A stretch of DNA of 64,000 nt from NCBI RefSeq assembly GCF_949987515.2, contig NC_082696.1:34948431-35012430 (forward strand), in the 5' to 3' direction. The stretch comes from Delphinus delphis. Its lineage: Eukaryota; Chordata; Mammalia; Artiodactyla; Delphinidae. Below are positions 22,066-34,130 of this stretch, piece after piece (position 1 is the stretch's first letter; every line of letters begins with the position of its first letter). Under the pieces are notes generated by a model that ran no database searches, had not been told where the DNA came from, and saw nothing but the letters and a program-made list of their open reading frames with translations. Position numbers and translations under genes: made by a program.

Positions 22066-23139
22066 TTCAGTATATGCCTTTATTATCATTTTTCTACATG
22101 TGAGGCACTGTGCTAACCTGTAGGGAATATTAGAATGAACAAGACGCAAAGCCTTAATTCAAGTCTATCACAGGTTCAAGCTTGAGCCTAAGCTGTGCTT
22201 GGTGTGATGATCCCAGAAGTCCACTTGCAGGAATAACTCAGAAGCTTTAAGTATCAAAGCTTTAGAAAATTGTAGGGGAGGAGGATTTCTGAGTGCAGTA
22301 TTGTGTCTGTCATTTGCACTGATCTTGGCACTCAGCTACCTCTGTAGTCAAATTTGTCCTATGAAGGGAGATGAGGCTGGGCAATTAATTAAAAACTCAG
22401 GAAAGCACTGGGTTGGGGAGGCCTGGTACGGCCACACAAGCAACAAGAGAGTACACCACAAAAATGAGAGAGACAAAATCTCTCTGCACAGCTCAGGGTT
22501 GCTCCAGCCACTACCAGTCCCAGTGAACAGGGTGCATGGTGGCAAGGTCCCTGTGTGAGGTAAGTGTGCCTAGCAGATGCGGCAGGTTCTACATGACATT
22601 TACTGGATAGTTGATCTGAACCGTTGATAAGTATTACTTGTGAGACATTTTCTGGAATAATCAGAAATACAAGGGATTGGGGGAGGCATTTTCTAAGGAG
22701 TAGGGTTTCTATGTGAGCCAGTGTGGGATGTATGCCAGTGGAATATGGAAATTGCTTTAAATGGAACCCCATTTGAATCCGTAGACTGGTATGTATGCTC
22801 TGGGGCAATTCCGTTTATTTTAAGGGAGGCTTTAGTTATTAGAGAGGTTTCAAAATGGAATATAGCATCAGTAATGATTTGGTCAAGCAGAGCCTGAGGA
22901 GGCACTTAGTGGAGATGTATTAGATAGAAAACTACTTAGAGTGTAGGAATACATGACCTCTTAAGATCGTTTCTAATTGTGAAATTATTGGGCTCTCTAA
23001 AATTATTTAGAACTTTAAAGAAAAGCTCTTTTCTATTTCCAGACTGCCTGTGTCTTTTGCAGATGCTCTGATGAGGGCATTATCAAGTTCTTCCTACACT
23101 TTGCCTACTTTACAAAAATGGCCCATTAGGATATGAGAT
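22066..23139. other. No gene recognised; one splice-donor-like site
   Basis: A short word near 22100, GAGGCACTGTGCTAACC, belongs to an old repeat. An 85-codon plus-strand open frame (22301-22558) ends next to GAG|GTAAGT at 22557-22565, a perfect donor consensus, but no partner exon is visible. A weak MIR-like end (GACCTCTTAAGATCG) lies near 22955. Confidence 0.35.
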
Positions 23140-23230
23140 CTTCTGTGATAACGACCAGATCTTATTCACCTTTGTATCCTCAGTAGTGAAGACCATGCCT
23201 GAAGCTTGGGAATGTAGATCTGAATGGAAG
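23140..23230 (+). repeat. L2 3' end, diverged
   Basis: CCAGATCTTATTCACCTTTGTATCCTCAG followed by CATGCCTGAAGCTTGGGAATG is close to the L2 3' wording. Confidence 0.5.
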
Positions 23231-23789
23231 TATTTTAGTGTTTTGACTTTTTTCCTTTAAATTCTTGTGTAAATGGTTTTGCTAGTTTGCTGTTTAGTGA
23301 TGCTGCATGTTACTAGGGCAAGAAAATATTTTTTGATAGCAAGTAAAGTGTAAATACTAAATAATATGGCATTGATAGTTAATACATAGGTAGAAACCTT
23401 GCCACATATACCATTGATTGACCCTTGTGCATTACTTTGCACCTATGGGACAAGCATATATACATATATTTTTTAACGTATCTCAGGTACTTCTGCAATC
23501 TGACATTTATGTCACTTCCTTTGATATTCTGATGGTTAAAATATTTATTACGTAAATTGTTCTCTTTCTTTCCTCATCTATGGCTCCTTTGTGGCATGGT
23601 ATAGTAGACAGAAACTTTGGGACTTTTTGGAGGGAGAGAGACAAGCATTTTAATATTGATCAAAGTTTTAAGCTAAAAGCATTAAGTCCTGATAATAAAA
23701 CTTCTGGCATTATCCTAAGGGGTAGAGATTTCCAACCCTTGAAACTGGAAGATCTGGATCCCCAGGCCTCCTAAATCCTAAACACAGGT

Positions 23790-23885
23790 GAAATGACTTG
23801 GGAGAAGGCACTTAACCTTTCTAGGTTTCAGTTTCCACATTTTCAAAATGAGGATATTGAAGGGAGTGGTAGTTAATGTACTTTT
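23790..23885 (+). repeat. MIR fragment, sense
   Basis: GAAGGCACTTAACCTTTCTAGG, then TTTCAGTTTCCACATTTTC and AAAATGAGGATATTG follow the middle part of MIR. Confidence 0.75.
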
Positions 23886-24959
23886 TAGTACTAGAGTTTT
23901 ACCTACTTCAGTTTTACCTTTTCTTCTCTACTTTATTTCATTATTTTCTGAAGGCATCAATGACAGAATAAAATTCTTTTACACATTTATAAGTTTCTTC
24001 TTGAGAATAACAAAACTTTGACAGTTCATTGCTTGGGAAAAAAACAACAAAAGTGAGGAAAAGGTACACAAAAGCAATTGAGCAAAGGAGAGACTGAGAG
24101 AATGCAGAAGTAGTAATGCTTGTGAGTATGGTATTTTATCCTTTGGGTTTTAAGTAGAAATTAATCATTTTCTTTTGGAATGCTCATTTCAAACACATGT
24201 GAATTGTGATCAAATTTCATCTCTTGCCACTGACTCCACTGGGAAGCTTCTGGTGATAAATCTCCATGTCAGTATACACCGTCTCCCAGAGCTGCAAACA
24301 CGTTGGAATGAAAAAGTCTGGTTATACTGGAAATAACGAAGATAGGTCAGGGTCATGCTATATAAAACAGTTTTTTATTCCACTAAGGAGGAATGGTCAT
24401 CAGAGACAGTGTTTTGGGGAATATGATGATAGCCACAGGTCTAAGGAGAGTATGGAGCAACGACATTTGAAAATGTTGTATATTTTAGTCATTTTATTTT
24501 AAAATTGAAAGAAGAGGCAGCTACAAATCTTCATGTGAAGTGCTGATAGTTTGGGGACCTTTAAGGGGGTACACTAGGCACTGTGTCTTGTTGGGCAAAA
24601 GACCTGGGAACCAAAAGGTCATTCCTTGACTCTTTTTCTGCCATCCTGAGCAGAAAAAGCTTTATTTGATGTAAATGACTGGATGCCAGGCTACTATTCA
24701 GGGCAAAAATGAGCCTTCTTGAAAAGGATCATGTCCTATGATGGCTCTGAGTAGCATGTTATTTATACCTACTTGGCAAATGTTATTAAATAATAATGAT
24801 GAACTTCCCCTGATGAGAATGGGGAAAGGGTAGATATCTATAGGTGCGTTTCACAGAGAAGTAAATACACTGGAGATTGGTACCAAAAGAGACTGTACAG
24901 ATATTTGTTTTAGGTCACAGGTATGACTGGAGAGGTCTATCTCATAGAGTCAGGGAGGA
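23886..24959. other. No gene recognised
   Basis: Unassigned. A 78-codon open frame at 24266-24502 shows no motif. No simple repeat of note. Confidence 0.4.
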
Positions 24960-25720
24960 AAGTAGTTTAGCTTGACTTTTTGAATTTATTATAAAATGTT
25001 TAAGGCACTAAAAAATGTAAAGAATAATACAATAATTAGTCATGGAACCACCACCTATTTCAGAACTGAGATGTTACTGATGTACTTAAAAAAGATGTGG
25101 AAGCCTTCCTAAGCATTCTTTTCCAAGCTCCCAGAGAAACCAATATCCTACACTTGGTGATTGTTGTTTCATGAATTTCATGTAAATAAAATATATATAT
25201 CTCGTATGTATTATATATTCACATACACATATATACACATAAATATACATATATAGTATATGTGTCTTCTTAAATAATTCTTAAGGGCCTATTCTTAAAT
25301 ATATAATATTCATGGCAAAAATTTTAAACTATACATAAAGTAATTATTCCTTAATATTCTTCTGCAACCTGTTTTTTAAAAACTTTTTGCTCAATATTTT
25401 TTGTGAGAACCTTACATATTTGTCCATGTTCCTTAAATTCATTATCTTTATCTACTGTATTTCACTGTATGAACATATAACAGTTCATCTATCCATTCTT
25501 TCATTGAGAGACATTTATGTTGTTGCTAATTTTTTGCCATTGCAAACAATGTGTCTATGAACATATGTATTTTTTTAAGTTTTCAAATATAATATATACC
25601 TAGGAATGGGATTGACAGGTCTCAGAATACATATATGTAAATATTTTATAATTTACATTTGCTATCATTGCCAATTTAGTCCTATTTGTCCATATTCTGG
25701 ATTTCTTATGAATATATTAT
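24960..25720 (-). mobile_element. Old L1 3' region, antisense
   Basis: The plus strand follows the complement of an old L1M 3' UTR and ORF2 end: GGAACCACCACCTATTTCAG (25045), ATCTATCCATTCTTTCATTG (about 25487), TTGCAAACAATGTGTCTATG and ATACCTAGGAATGGGATTG (about 25597). Strongly diverged; AT-rich expansion at 25185-25260. Confidence 0.75.
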
Positions 25721-25970
25721 CATCTCATTTTATTCAAGACGTTGGCTGTGGAATTTTGTTTTGCTCTTATATTTCTTCTTTACATTTTTAAAGGGGCTTG
25801 GGGACAGTTTATAACCAAATTACCACTGTAATGTTGACTAGAAGCCACCCTTTTGATTCAAACAAACTTTTCAAAAGCAAACTTTTCAAACTTCTCAACA
25901 TTTTGTTTTTTAAAAAGCACAATTAAAAAGAATAGACAGTAGTTATAATCACATATACCAAAAAAGCATA

Positions 25971-26184
25971 GGGGCTTCCCTGGTGGCACAGTGGTTGAGA
26001 GTCCGCCTGCCGATGCAGGGAACACGGGTTTGTGCCCCGGTCCGGGAAGATCCCACATGTTGCGGAGCGGCTGGGTCCGTGAGCCATGGCGGCTGAGCCT
26101 GCGCGTTCGGAGCCTGTGCTCCGCAACGGGAGAGGCCACAACAGTGAGAGGCCCGCGTACCGAAAAAAAAAAAAAAAAAAAAAA
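25971..26184 (+). mobile_element. CHR-type SINE, short body
   Basis: Head GGGGCTTCCCTGGTGGCACAG, B box GGTTTGTGCCCC, short GC-rich body and a poly(A) tail of about 22. I could not find a clear target duplication, so either the flanks have diverged or the boundary is slightly off. Confidence 0.93.
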
Positions 26185-26799
26185 GAAGGAAAGTATTTTA
26201 TAACAAGATCCCATGATTTTTCAATAAGATAATATGAAAGATTAACATGAAAACCTGTGGTTATCATTTCCCTCATACTAAGGAAGTATTTTAGTTATGC
26301 TTGGGCATAAAATTTGCACTGCCTATTATGAAATAGCTTGAGGCATGACAGTATATTTATAGACTGACAAGATGGAAAGGAATGACTAAAAGCTCATATT
26401 ACTTTTGGCTATAATGTGCAGGGGTTAGGTCCAACTGACTATCCATCCAGATTCAGTTACATGGGGCAAGCCCTAGTCTTCAAGGACTATAGCCTTGAAT
26501 TTTTGAAAAACAGTCAGCTCTATGACACTGAAAATAAAGAGATCACATAAGTGTTTCAAGTTGAACAAGCAAATTTTCAGAGATAAAGATATTCTGGCAC
26601 ATTTTAAATGAGATATTAAATAACAGCCCCTTTCTAACAGAGGACATGTATATATATATCCAACTTGCCATGTACCTAGTTATGGATCTTTAGGAAAAAA
26701 TTACTCTTGGGAATATCCTGTGAAAGTCAATGCTACTCTGTCAATTAAACTGCCCTTTTCATCAGAGCTCATAGAAAGGCAGCATTCCCTTCAGGGAAA
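26185..26799. other. No gene recognised
   Basis: Unassigned sequence with a short (TA)n at about 26650-26660. Confidence 0.4.
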
Positions 26800-27000
26800 G
26801 ACCATGAATTATGAAGCCAAAAGGAATTTCCCTTGGAATCATTCCTCCTTCACTCATTCAATGTGTGATCTTAGACAAGTTTCTCAATTTCTAGATCTCT
26901 CTTTGTTTGTGAAACAAGAATAATAATGCCTACTTTTTGGAGTTATTGTGAGGTTGACATATTGAAATATGGCACATAGGTGGAATCAATAAATGCTAGT
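26800..27000 (+). repeat. MIR SINE, sense
   Basis: ATGTGTGATCTTAGACAAGTTTCTCAATTTC, AATAATAATGCCTACTTTTTGG, and ATAGGTGGAATCAATAAATGCTAG in MIR order. Confidence 0.85.
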
Positions 27001-27174
27001 ATCCATAATTCTCCTATCACTTCTGCAAGTAAAGTTTGCCAACGTGTGATAGATGTTAGCAAGGCCAAGTATGTTTCCTGGGTAGAATGGAAATTAGTGA
27101 GGAATGAAAGACAGTAGTAGCCTGTGTATAATTATGTCAGATGAGGGAGTCATCTGTCCATTGATCAGTTTATT

Positions 27175-27425
27175 AGTTGATTCAGTTTTGTATTCATTAA
27201 CATTTAATTATCTGCTGTATGTCAAGGAGTACATGACCCAGAGGAAGAAGAGAAATAAAGTCATACAAGGGGATGTACTATGACAAAAAAAATGCACAGA
27301 TGTCATGAAAAACACTGGAGGAATTAACTGGAGGCAGAATTAACCATGTAAAGACTAGAGAGAAGGAAATTTCACACAGAAGAAGCAGAATATGTAAAAG
27401 CCCAAATGTGGGGAATTGAGACACG
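27175..27425 (+). repeat. Old mammalian repeat, family not named
   Basis: CATTTAATTATCTGCTGTATGTC at the start and CACAGAAGAAGCAGAATATGTAAAAGCCC near the end match the same high-copy old repeat as at 1-1365, in an earlier part of that element. Confidence 0.45.
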
Positions 27426-28769
27426 ATACTTAATTTTCATGTGAAGTTGGGTAAACCACTGTAACTCTCTTGGTAGCTCTTGGAGTAACCTTTTCCAAAT
27501 CTTTCCAAAATGCTGTCTTCAATGTATTTTTCCTGGAAATATTCGAATTGCTATATATTCCTCTGAAAATGAGAAGATTAAAAAGTGTACCCAACAACCT
27601 TAATGATATGACTAATACTAATTACCGTACCATGCTTATTAGACATTACAGTGAGAATTCTCATTACTTAAAACTCACTGTATTGTTGGCAGATACTTAT
27701 ATTCAACTGTATCCTCATTTATCCTGTTGTTTGTATCTACATCTACAAATGTGTAGACATGAAGCCTGATTTCATTCAAAGCTGTGTTTTTTGGCCTGCA
27801 CAGCTCAAACAAAAGGAAATAACATTTAAAACCTAGAAAATTCACGTAAAACAGGAATTTATAATTTCTTGTGAAAAGTCAAAAATTTTGGCAATGTTGG
27901 ATGTACATTCCTGCATGGCCAGATGGGCAGGCACTGATGGAACCTGACCTCTTCAAGCTGGGGATGAGCTAATTTGCCATAATCATCAGCACTTAGGGGC
28001 TGCAAACCCAGACCTTATGCCCTGCAGGCTTCACACGTTTGCAAAATACCTGCCTGGTTACATGAGGCATTTTATTTTATAGCTCTAGTCTAAATTTTTC
28101 TAGTTTTATCTGATTTTTTTTCATCCTTTTATCATTCTTCAATTTACTACCTTGCATTTATCTCTGATGACTTTATCCTGTTTCTGACAGACTCTTTCCA
28201 GTAAAATGAAGTTATATTTGCTATTACTATTTAAAGATTAACTCAACCTATAGGGTAAACAATAGCTTTTATGTTTTAAATGTATTTGTTTTAATGGGTA
28301 TTTTGCCTGTATTAAAAATGCAAAATGGGACTGGGATTACATATCAGGTAGTGTATGGGCACAAATGGACTTTTTACACAGTGTGAACCTTTTCAGAAGG
28401 ATCATGTTGCAAGAATCCTAATTTCTTCCAAGATATATTACTGCTTGCCACACACAATGAAAGCCAAGGGTTTGGTTTGGATAAGCCATATCAACTCAAA
28501 AATATACATATATTTTAAGTTAGAAATGGTCTTAGTTTAGATTCAACTGGTTGATGAAATACTTGACTACATGACTCCCCTAACTGTATATTTAAGTACC
28601 ACTTCTGATATTTAATAACATGGGAATTTTAGGATTTTCAAAGCAGATTCAATCCAACTGAAACAAAATTTTAGAACATACAAGATTTAAAAAGACATGA
28701 ACCTAATTTTCTAATCTAATCTGTTAGCATAGTTATATAAATATATAATACTAATAAGGGGCTTGTGAT
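27426..28769. other. No gene recognised
   Basis: Unassigned. A 99-codon open frame (27470-27769) has no motif. No named repeat seen. Confidence 0.4.
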
Positions 28770-28920
28770 TGCATTGTGTCATTGGGTCTTAACAACCATG
28801 GTTGGGTGAGTATTATCATCTCCCTTTAGCTCTTAAGAAAACGGAGGCTCACTTAAGCAAACTGCCAAAATTCAAGTAGATAACACCTAAATCTGGAACT
28901 GCGACCCAGGTTTCTGAATT
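28770..28920 (-). repeat. MIR SINE, antisense
   Basis: GAGTATTATCATCTCCCTTTAG, AAGAAAACGGAGGCTCACTTAAG and GCGACCCAGGTTTCTGAATTT correspond to the MIR complement. Confidence 0.75.
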
Positions 28921-28950
28921 TAAGTTAATTTATTTTTACTATTAATATTT

Positions 28951-29308
28951 TTAAGATAAATTTATTTATTTTATTTATTTATTTTTGGCTGCTTGGGTCT
29001 TCATTGCTGCACGCGGGCTTTCTCTGGTTGCAGCGAGCGGAGGCTACTCTTCGTTGCCGTGTGCAGACTTCTCACTGTGGTGGCTTCTCTTGTGAAGCAT
29101 GGGCTCTAGGCGCGTGGGAATCAGTAGCTGTGGCACGCGGGCTCAGTAATTGTGGCTCGCAGGCCCTAGAGTGCAGGTTCAGTAGCTGTGGTGCACGAGC
29201 TTAGTTGCTCTGCGGCATGTGGGATCTTCCCAGACCAGGGATTGAACCCATGTCCCCTGCATTGGCAGGAAGATTCTTAACCATTGTGCCACCAGGGATG
29301 TCCCTATA
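28951..29308 (-). mobile_element. CHR-type SINE, long body, antisense
   Basis: The plus strand begins with a TTTATT tail complement and ends with TGCCACCAGGGATGTCCC, the head complement; GGGATTGAACCCATG holds the B box. The flanking repeat ATTAATATTT at 28941-28950 and 29309-29318 is the likely target duplication. Confidence 0.93.
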
Positions 29309-29324
29309 ATTAATATTTATATGC

Positions 29325-29720
29325 TTTTTGCAGGCTTTCTGCTAAATTGTGCAGCTACGGTAATAAATAAAATAGTTTCTGCCCTTAAGGAACTCACAGA
29401 TGCCCAAATAAGTAAAATACAGTATAGCTGGTAAAATAATGCAGATATTCAAAGCGCATGACAGCATACTCAAGGGGGCACCTCAGATTGCCTTGGGATA
29501 AGGAGGCTTGGTCTGGGAGCATGTCTTCAAGAAGGTGGCACCTATAGGAAGACTTAAGGGTATAAAGGAGTCAGATGAAGCTTCAAAGGACAAGCAGAAG
29601 TTATTTGGATAAAATGGGAATGAGAAATGGTAAACAGAGGGCAGAAAGGACAGAATGAGTGAGGATAGGGAGGAGAGAAGCAGGAAATTACAAGCGTTGA
29701 TACTGCTAGAGGTAAGAAGA
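29325..29720 (+). repeat. Old mammalian repeat, family not named
   Basis: CTTAAGGAACTCACAGATGCCC and later AGAAGGTGGCACCTATAGGAAGACTTAAGGG follow the order of the high-copy old repeat seen at 1-1365 (the part about group gains and shifted weights in its usual wording: GAGGAGGTGACATTTGAG). Confidence 0.45.
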
Positions 29721-30034
29721 GGTAAGATATGAGCTGTCAATATGGAGAGGAACAGAAGCATACTGAGCACCCCTCTAATACCTCTGGCCTTTATCCTGTA
29801 GCCCAGGGTTTAAAAAAATAGAATGCATTCAAAATAGAATGGAAAATACCGGAATGAATCACATTTATTAAGTTTTTTTTAACTTTCAGTTATATTTTGT
29901 GTTGTACTGGAACATGATGTAATGCGTATTTCTAAGGTACAGTTCTTAATGGGAATAAAAAATGGGTAGCAAAAAATGTTAGGAAGTACAATTCTGTTCC
30001 TGTGTATAGGCCTAGCATAAACATGCCGTATATT

Positions 30035-30440
30035 TAACACATGATACGTATACAAGAATACTCACAGTAACACTAATCATAATAGTCAAACACTGAAAAC
30101 TGCCTACTTGTCCATGGATAAAGTGCAAAAAAGTTTTGATATATCCATACAATTGAATTTTATGTAGCAATGAAAATGAGTGATCTATAAACACACACAC
30201 TATTAATAATTACCGTAAACATTTTATTTTTTATTTATGTACAGTTCAAAGTGTGACAAAACTAATTTATATAGTTGGAACTCAGGACACCGGTTGCCAC
30301 GGGTGCAGGCCAGTGAGGGGTGCATGGGGTGGAGTTTAGGTGTAGGGAGGAGACATGAGAAGGGCTCCAGGATGCTATGCATTACTTATTTTTTGTTCTG
30401 GGAGTTGGTTACCTGAGTGTGTTTATTTTTTTCTGAGGAA
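30035..30440 (+). mobile_element. Old L1 3' region, sense
   Basis: ACAAGAATACTCACAGTAACACTAATCATAATAG, CTTGTCCATGGATAAAGTG, GCAATGAAAATGAGTGATC, then GTTGCCACGGGTGCAGG and GGGAGTTGGTTACCTGAGTG follow the ORF2 end and 3' UTR of old L1M elements. Confidence 0.75.
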
Positions 30441-30551
30441 TTTCAGAAAGGGAAAATTGGAAGGGAAGCAGAGAATGAATCCCTACAGAACTAAGAGAAC
30501 AAGGAAAGTGTCGTACCAGGAAGTGAAAGGAGTAGAACATTTTACGGAGAT

Positions 30552-30609
30552 AATCAATAGTGCCAAATAAAGAGGGGGCTAATCAATAGTGCCAAATAAA
30601 GAGGGGGCT
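30552..30609. repeat. Perfect 29-bp tandem duplication
   Basis: Two identical 29-bp units, each starting AATCAATAGTGCC and ending AGAGGGGGCT, lie at 30552-30580 and 30581-30609. No difference between copies. Confidence 0.97.
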
Positions 30610-31339
30610 TCAATCAAATAGTGTTTGAAAAATATCCCCTTAATTTGTCAATTAGAAGACAGTAAATGACTTTATAAGAACTGTTTCAGTAGATTGCAGA
30701 GGATATTAAGATGTAAATGAGAGGTGAGGTAGTAGAAGGAAAAAGTCTATGTAACTCAATTGTTACTTCCTCCCTATCACTCCAATATAGATTGAAAAAA
30801 ATAGAGGGCTTACGATAGTTCTTCATGAGCTATGGACTTGGTAATTGCCCTTTCTTTGTGCTTTGAACCAACTCACGCTTTGCTGCTGGTTGCACCTTGT
30901 CCCCTTGATAGATCAGATTCTCTTTTCTCTATCCAGGAACCAATAAAAGAGTGAAAGTGGGGTAAGCCACTCTTCTTATAATTACATCATGACCTTATTC
31001 TCCACCATACCATCACATAAGGCTATACAGGTACATCATATTTACTGACTTGTTGGATAACTAAAAGGGAACATTATTATTTTTTAATGACTATTCTTAC
31101 TGTTCAAAGGCAAAGTCACAAGCAGTTCTTCACAGGGGATTCCCTTGTCAGAATCCTAAATTTCTAATCTTGTACCCCCTGTTCTCAGGTCCTTGCTTCC
31201 TTTTGAAAGGCTCATCTTTCTTCCAAATCACCTTTATGCAGCTCTCCATCACCTCTCACAAAATTCAATCTCCTGGTTATAATGCTTGGCCTCTTCCAAA
31301 AATCCATCTTCCTCCACCAGCAATTGCCCAAGTTTGACA
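30610..31339. other. No gene recognised; possible L2 fragment near 31180-31340
   Basis: Mostly unassigned. Text at 31230-31330 such as CAGCTCTCCATCACCTCTCAC and GGCCTCTTCCAAAAATCCATC resembles a middle part of L2, at low certainty. Confidence 0.35.
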
Positions 31340-31640
31340 TATAAAGTTAGACCAGAGTTTCTCAACAGGGATTCTGCAGAACTCTAGGGTTCCAAGATAT
31401 GTCAGGATTCTACAAGATTGTGACTGAAAGCAAAAATCATCTTTTTTTTAGGTCCTGCATTTTACATGATAAGAGCACTAAGGGTGACGTGCATTTACTA
31501 AGCATACCACTAGCAATTTTGTTAGTGGTCATCAGCACCATATGGCAATGCATGGGAGGAACATGTTCAAATAGTTGAGTATTTAACTTTTGGTGTGACA
31601 TGGAAGAGGCCATTAATAATTGGTAAGCATGCAATTGCTG
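31340..31640 (+). mobile_element. Possible non-autonomous hAT-like relic
   Basis: CCAGAGTTTCTCAACAGGGATTCTGCAGAACTCTAGGGTTCC resembles the terminal wording of hAT-derived MER elements (CAGNGTTTCTCAA with GGGTTCC). The matching far end was not found. Confidence 0.35.
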
Positions 31641-32320
31641 ATAATGTAGGTTCCTTTATCCTGGTTTACTGCCTCCATCATCCTCTTAATGTGCTGCCAG
31701 TGAATATTCAGAGACAAACAGGCTCTTCTGGTGTAAAAAAATTCAAGGACAATTCTCATTCTAAATAAGACAAGTGTATATGCAGTGACTTGGCTGCTTC
31801 CCTGACTCTTTGCTACTATTGCTACTGTTGCAAAATGTGGAATTTGTAGAAGAGAATTTTATTGTAAAATGTTTGTATTTTTGCAATTTTATAATTTAAC
31901 ATTTCTTTATGCCTATCTCATTTATTTATGATGCCCTATATTTTATTAACGATTGTGTTTTGTTTGCTGGTCCAATAAGGCAATTTTTAAAGATGAGCCA
32001 GGACAGAAGTCCTCTCATTTCAGTTGGAAGTAAGATATTTGTGTGCCCACCTCAAATTCGATAAAAAATTGAATGTTTGTGTAGCACAACTTTCACATAA
32101 AGACGTACAACACTTTTTATTCATATATGTCTATTAAATTGTCTCATTACATTTTTAATTTATATTTCTTTGACATATGGATTGAGTAGCTTTACTAGTC
32201 AACATTGTTAATACATTTCATGTTATAAATAACACTAATTAAAATCAATTTACAGTCTTTATTTAAATTAGTTGCTGATGGGCAACTGTCAAATTAAACA
32301 TACATACACTCATCCACACA

Positions 32321-32322
<2 letters not shown>

Positions 32323-32367
<45 letters not shown>
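32323..32367. repeat. (CA)n microsatellite
   Basis: About 22 uninterrupted CA units, preceded by impure CA-rich sequence. Confidence 0.97.
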
Positions 32368-32368
<1 letters not shown>

Positions 32369-32638
32369 TTTCCCAAGGACAAATATTCATTCTCATGGAT
32401 AGTAAAGTTAAACTCAAACAGGGAAAAAAGAATTTTTTTCTGTGTCTCATAGTCTGCAAAGCTATCTCTCTACAATGAGGTAGTTCTTTGGATTATGCTT
32501 CCTTGTTTTCCACTCCCATACTGTGCATAATTTCTTGTTAAGATTTCTTCTCTTTGTATAATAAAACACCATTTTTGAAAACTAATTTTTTGGATATAAA
32601 ATTATATGTTCTTTTAAGTGTATCAGCATAACATTTGA

Positions 32639-32798
32639 GGGACTTCCCTGATGGTCCAGTGATTAAGAATCTGCCTTCCAATTCAGGGGACATGGGTTCT
32701 TTCCCTGGTCGGGGAACTAAGATCCCACATGACACGGGGCACGTGCCACAACTAAGACCCAATGCGGCCAAAAATAAATAAATAAATATTTTTAAAAA
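32639..32798 (+). mobile_element. CHR-related SINE, short variant with AAAT tail
   Basis: Head GGGACTTCCCTGATGGTCCAG, an altered B box GGTTCTTTCCC, then CGGGGAACTAAGATCCCACATG and AATGCGGCCAAAAATAAATAAATA. The body is much shorter than in the long copies and differs from the GC-rich short subtype. No clear target duplication. Confidence 0.88.
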
Positions 32799-33218
32799 CA
32801 CATACATTAGAAAAGAAATAATTCCTATTGTTATATGTCCTGATCTGTGTATGGAAAGTTCATTGGCAAGTTCATAAAATGGCAATTCCACACATCCCTG
32901 GAAAATAATAATTATACTATTAAAATTATCCTGAAAGCTCCTAAATTGGTTTTTATTCATCTAATAAAATGTAAATTATTTTAATAGAATGTTATTACTA
33001 AATGCTTTTTATTGTATTATTTTTATTGATTTTATTTAAAGTAAATAAAATTTTAAATTTGTGTATAATATTTGTAGTAATTCAAGCAGAATATTAGATT
33101 AAACAGAACACCTCATTTTAAGATTCTGCTAGAAAAGTATTCTCTGTATTATTATAGTTTTCATAATTTGCTTTATTTATCTATTATCTATCTACCAGCA
33201 TATGTGAATACATGTGTG

Positions 33219-33226
<8 letters not shown>

Positions 33227-33276
<50 letters not shown>
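33227..33276. repeat. (TG)n microsatellite
   Basis: About 25 TG units, preceded by TATATATG. It is the complement of the (CA)n tract about 860 bases upstream. Confidence 0.97.
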
Positions 33277-33277
<1 letters not shown>

Positions 33278-33504
33278 TTATGTTCTCTCACTAATAATAT
33301 TATTGGAAACAGTGGAATAGTTTAAAATGAATGGAATAAACTGAATCAAGTCTGCACTTTCATGCTGGTTAAAAGTTGTCTATCTGTAGTATAATATTCA
33401 ACCTGTCTTCTTACTTCTCCTCAATGCAAATTCTCCTCTCCAAAAAAAGTTTCACTTTTTTTCCTTCCTCTGTACATGCATTAACAAGAGTTAGAAGAAA
33501 TCAT

Positions 33505-33640
33505 AAAAATGATTTAGTCTAAAGCCAGCATTGTAAATATGAGAAAAATGAGGCCAAGAGAGGAGGAATTACTTGTCTAAAGACTCATGTCTATTGATGA
33601 GAATCTAGAGTAAAACTCAACTTACACGTATCACATCTAA
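33505..33640 (-). repeat. MIR-like fragment, antisense
   Basis: ATATGAGAAAAATGAGGCCAAGAGAGGAGGAATTACTTGTCTAAAG resembles the MIR complement around the GAGGAAACTGAGGC segment. Confidence 0.55.
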
Positions 33641-33654
33641 GGTTCTTTTCACTG

Positions 33655-33830
33655 AACTCAACCTGGGTATCACACTTACTCCCACTTGGATGCCTTTGCT
33701 CACTCTATTCTCACCACCAGGACTTCTCATTCTCTTTCTGTTTTGCTTAAGCAAAACTGAACTCTTTTGCCCAACCTTCTAGTTTACCCTGTGTCTGCTT
33801 TGACCAACTTCTTAATGTACCTATTACCTA
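33655..33830 (+). repeat. Possible L2 fragment
   Basis: ATGCCTTTGCTCACTCTATTC and the surrounding pyrimidine-rich wording resemble the L2 segment that usually reads GGGCCTTTGCACTTGCTGTTC. Low certainty. Confidence 0.4.
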
Positions 33831-33949
33831 TTTTACAATTTCTTGATTATATGAATAATATAATATAATTTATATAAATAGAAATATTTTCAATTCATTT
33901 CCATTTTTTGGCTATGTGAGCTCAATTTTAAAAAGAGATAATAGCAGTA

Positions 33950-34130
33950 ATGTTCGACTTATTATATGCTAAGCACAACCCTAATAGTTTTACATGCACG
34001 TATTTCCTTTCATCACTTCAACTGAGAAACAATTATTATCTTCACCTTATAGGTGAGGCAGCTGAAGCACAGGGGAGTGAAATAACTCATTCAACTTCAC
34101 ACAGAAACATGTTAATTTTGCACAGAAGCC
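33950..34130 (-). repeat. MIR SINE, antisense
   Basis: TTATTATATGCTAAGCACAACC, TATTATCTTCACCTTATAGGTGAGGCAGCTGAAGCAC and CAACTTCACACAG follow the MIR complement. Confidence 0.8.

Noticed and set aside
32272..32478. Open frame with a Thr-His repeat
   Set aside because: It is the (CA)n microsatellite translated.
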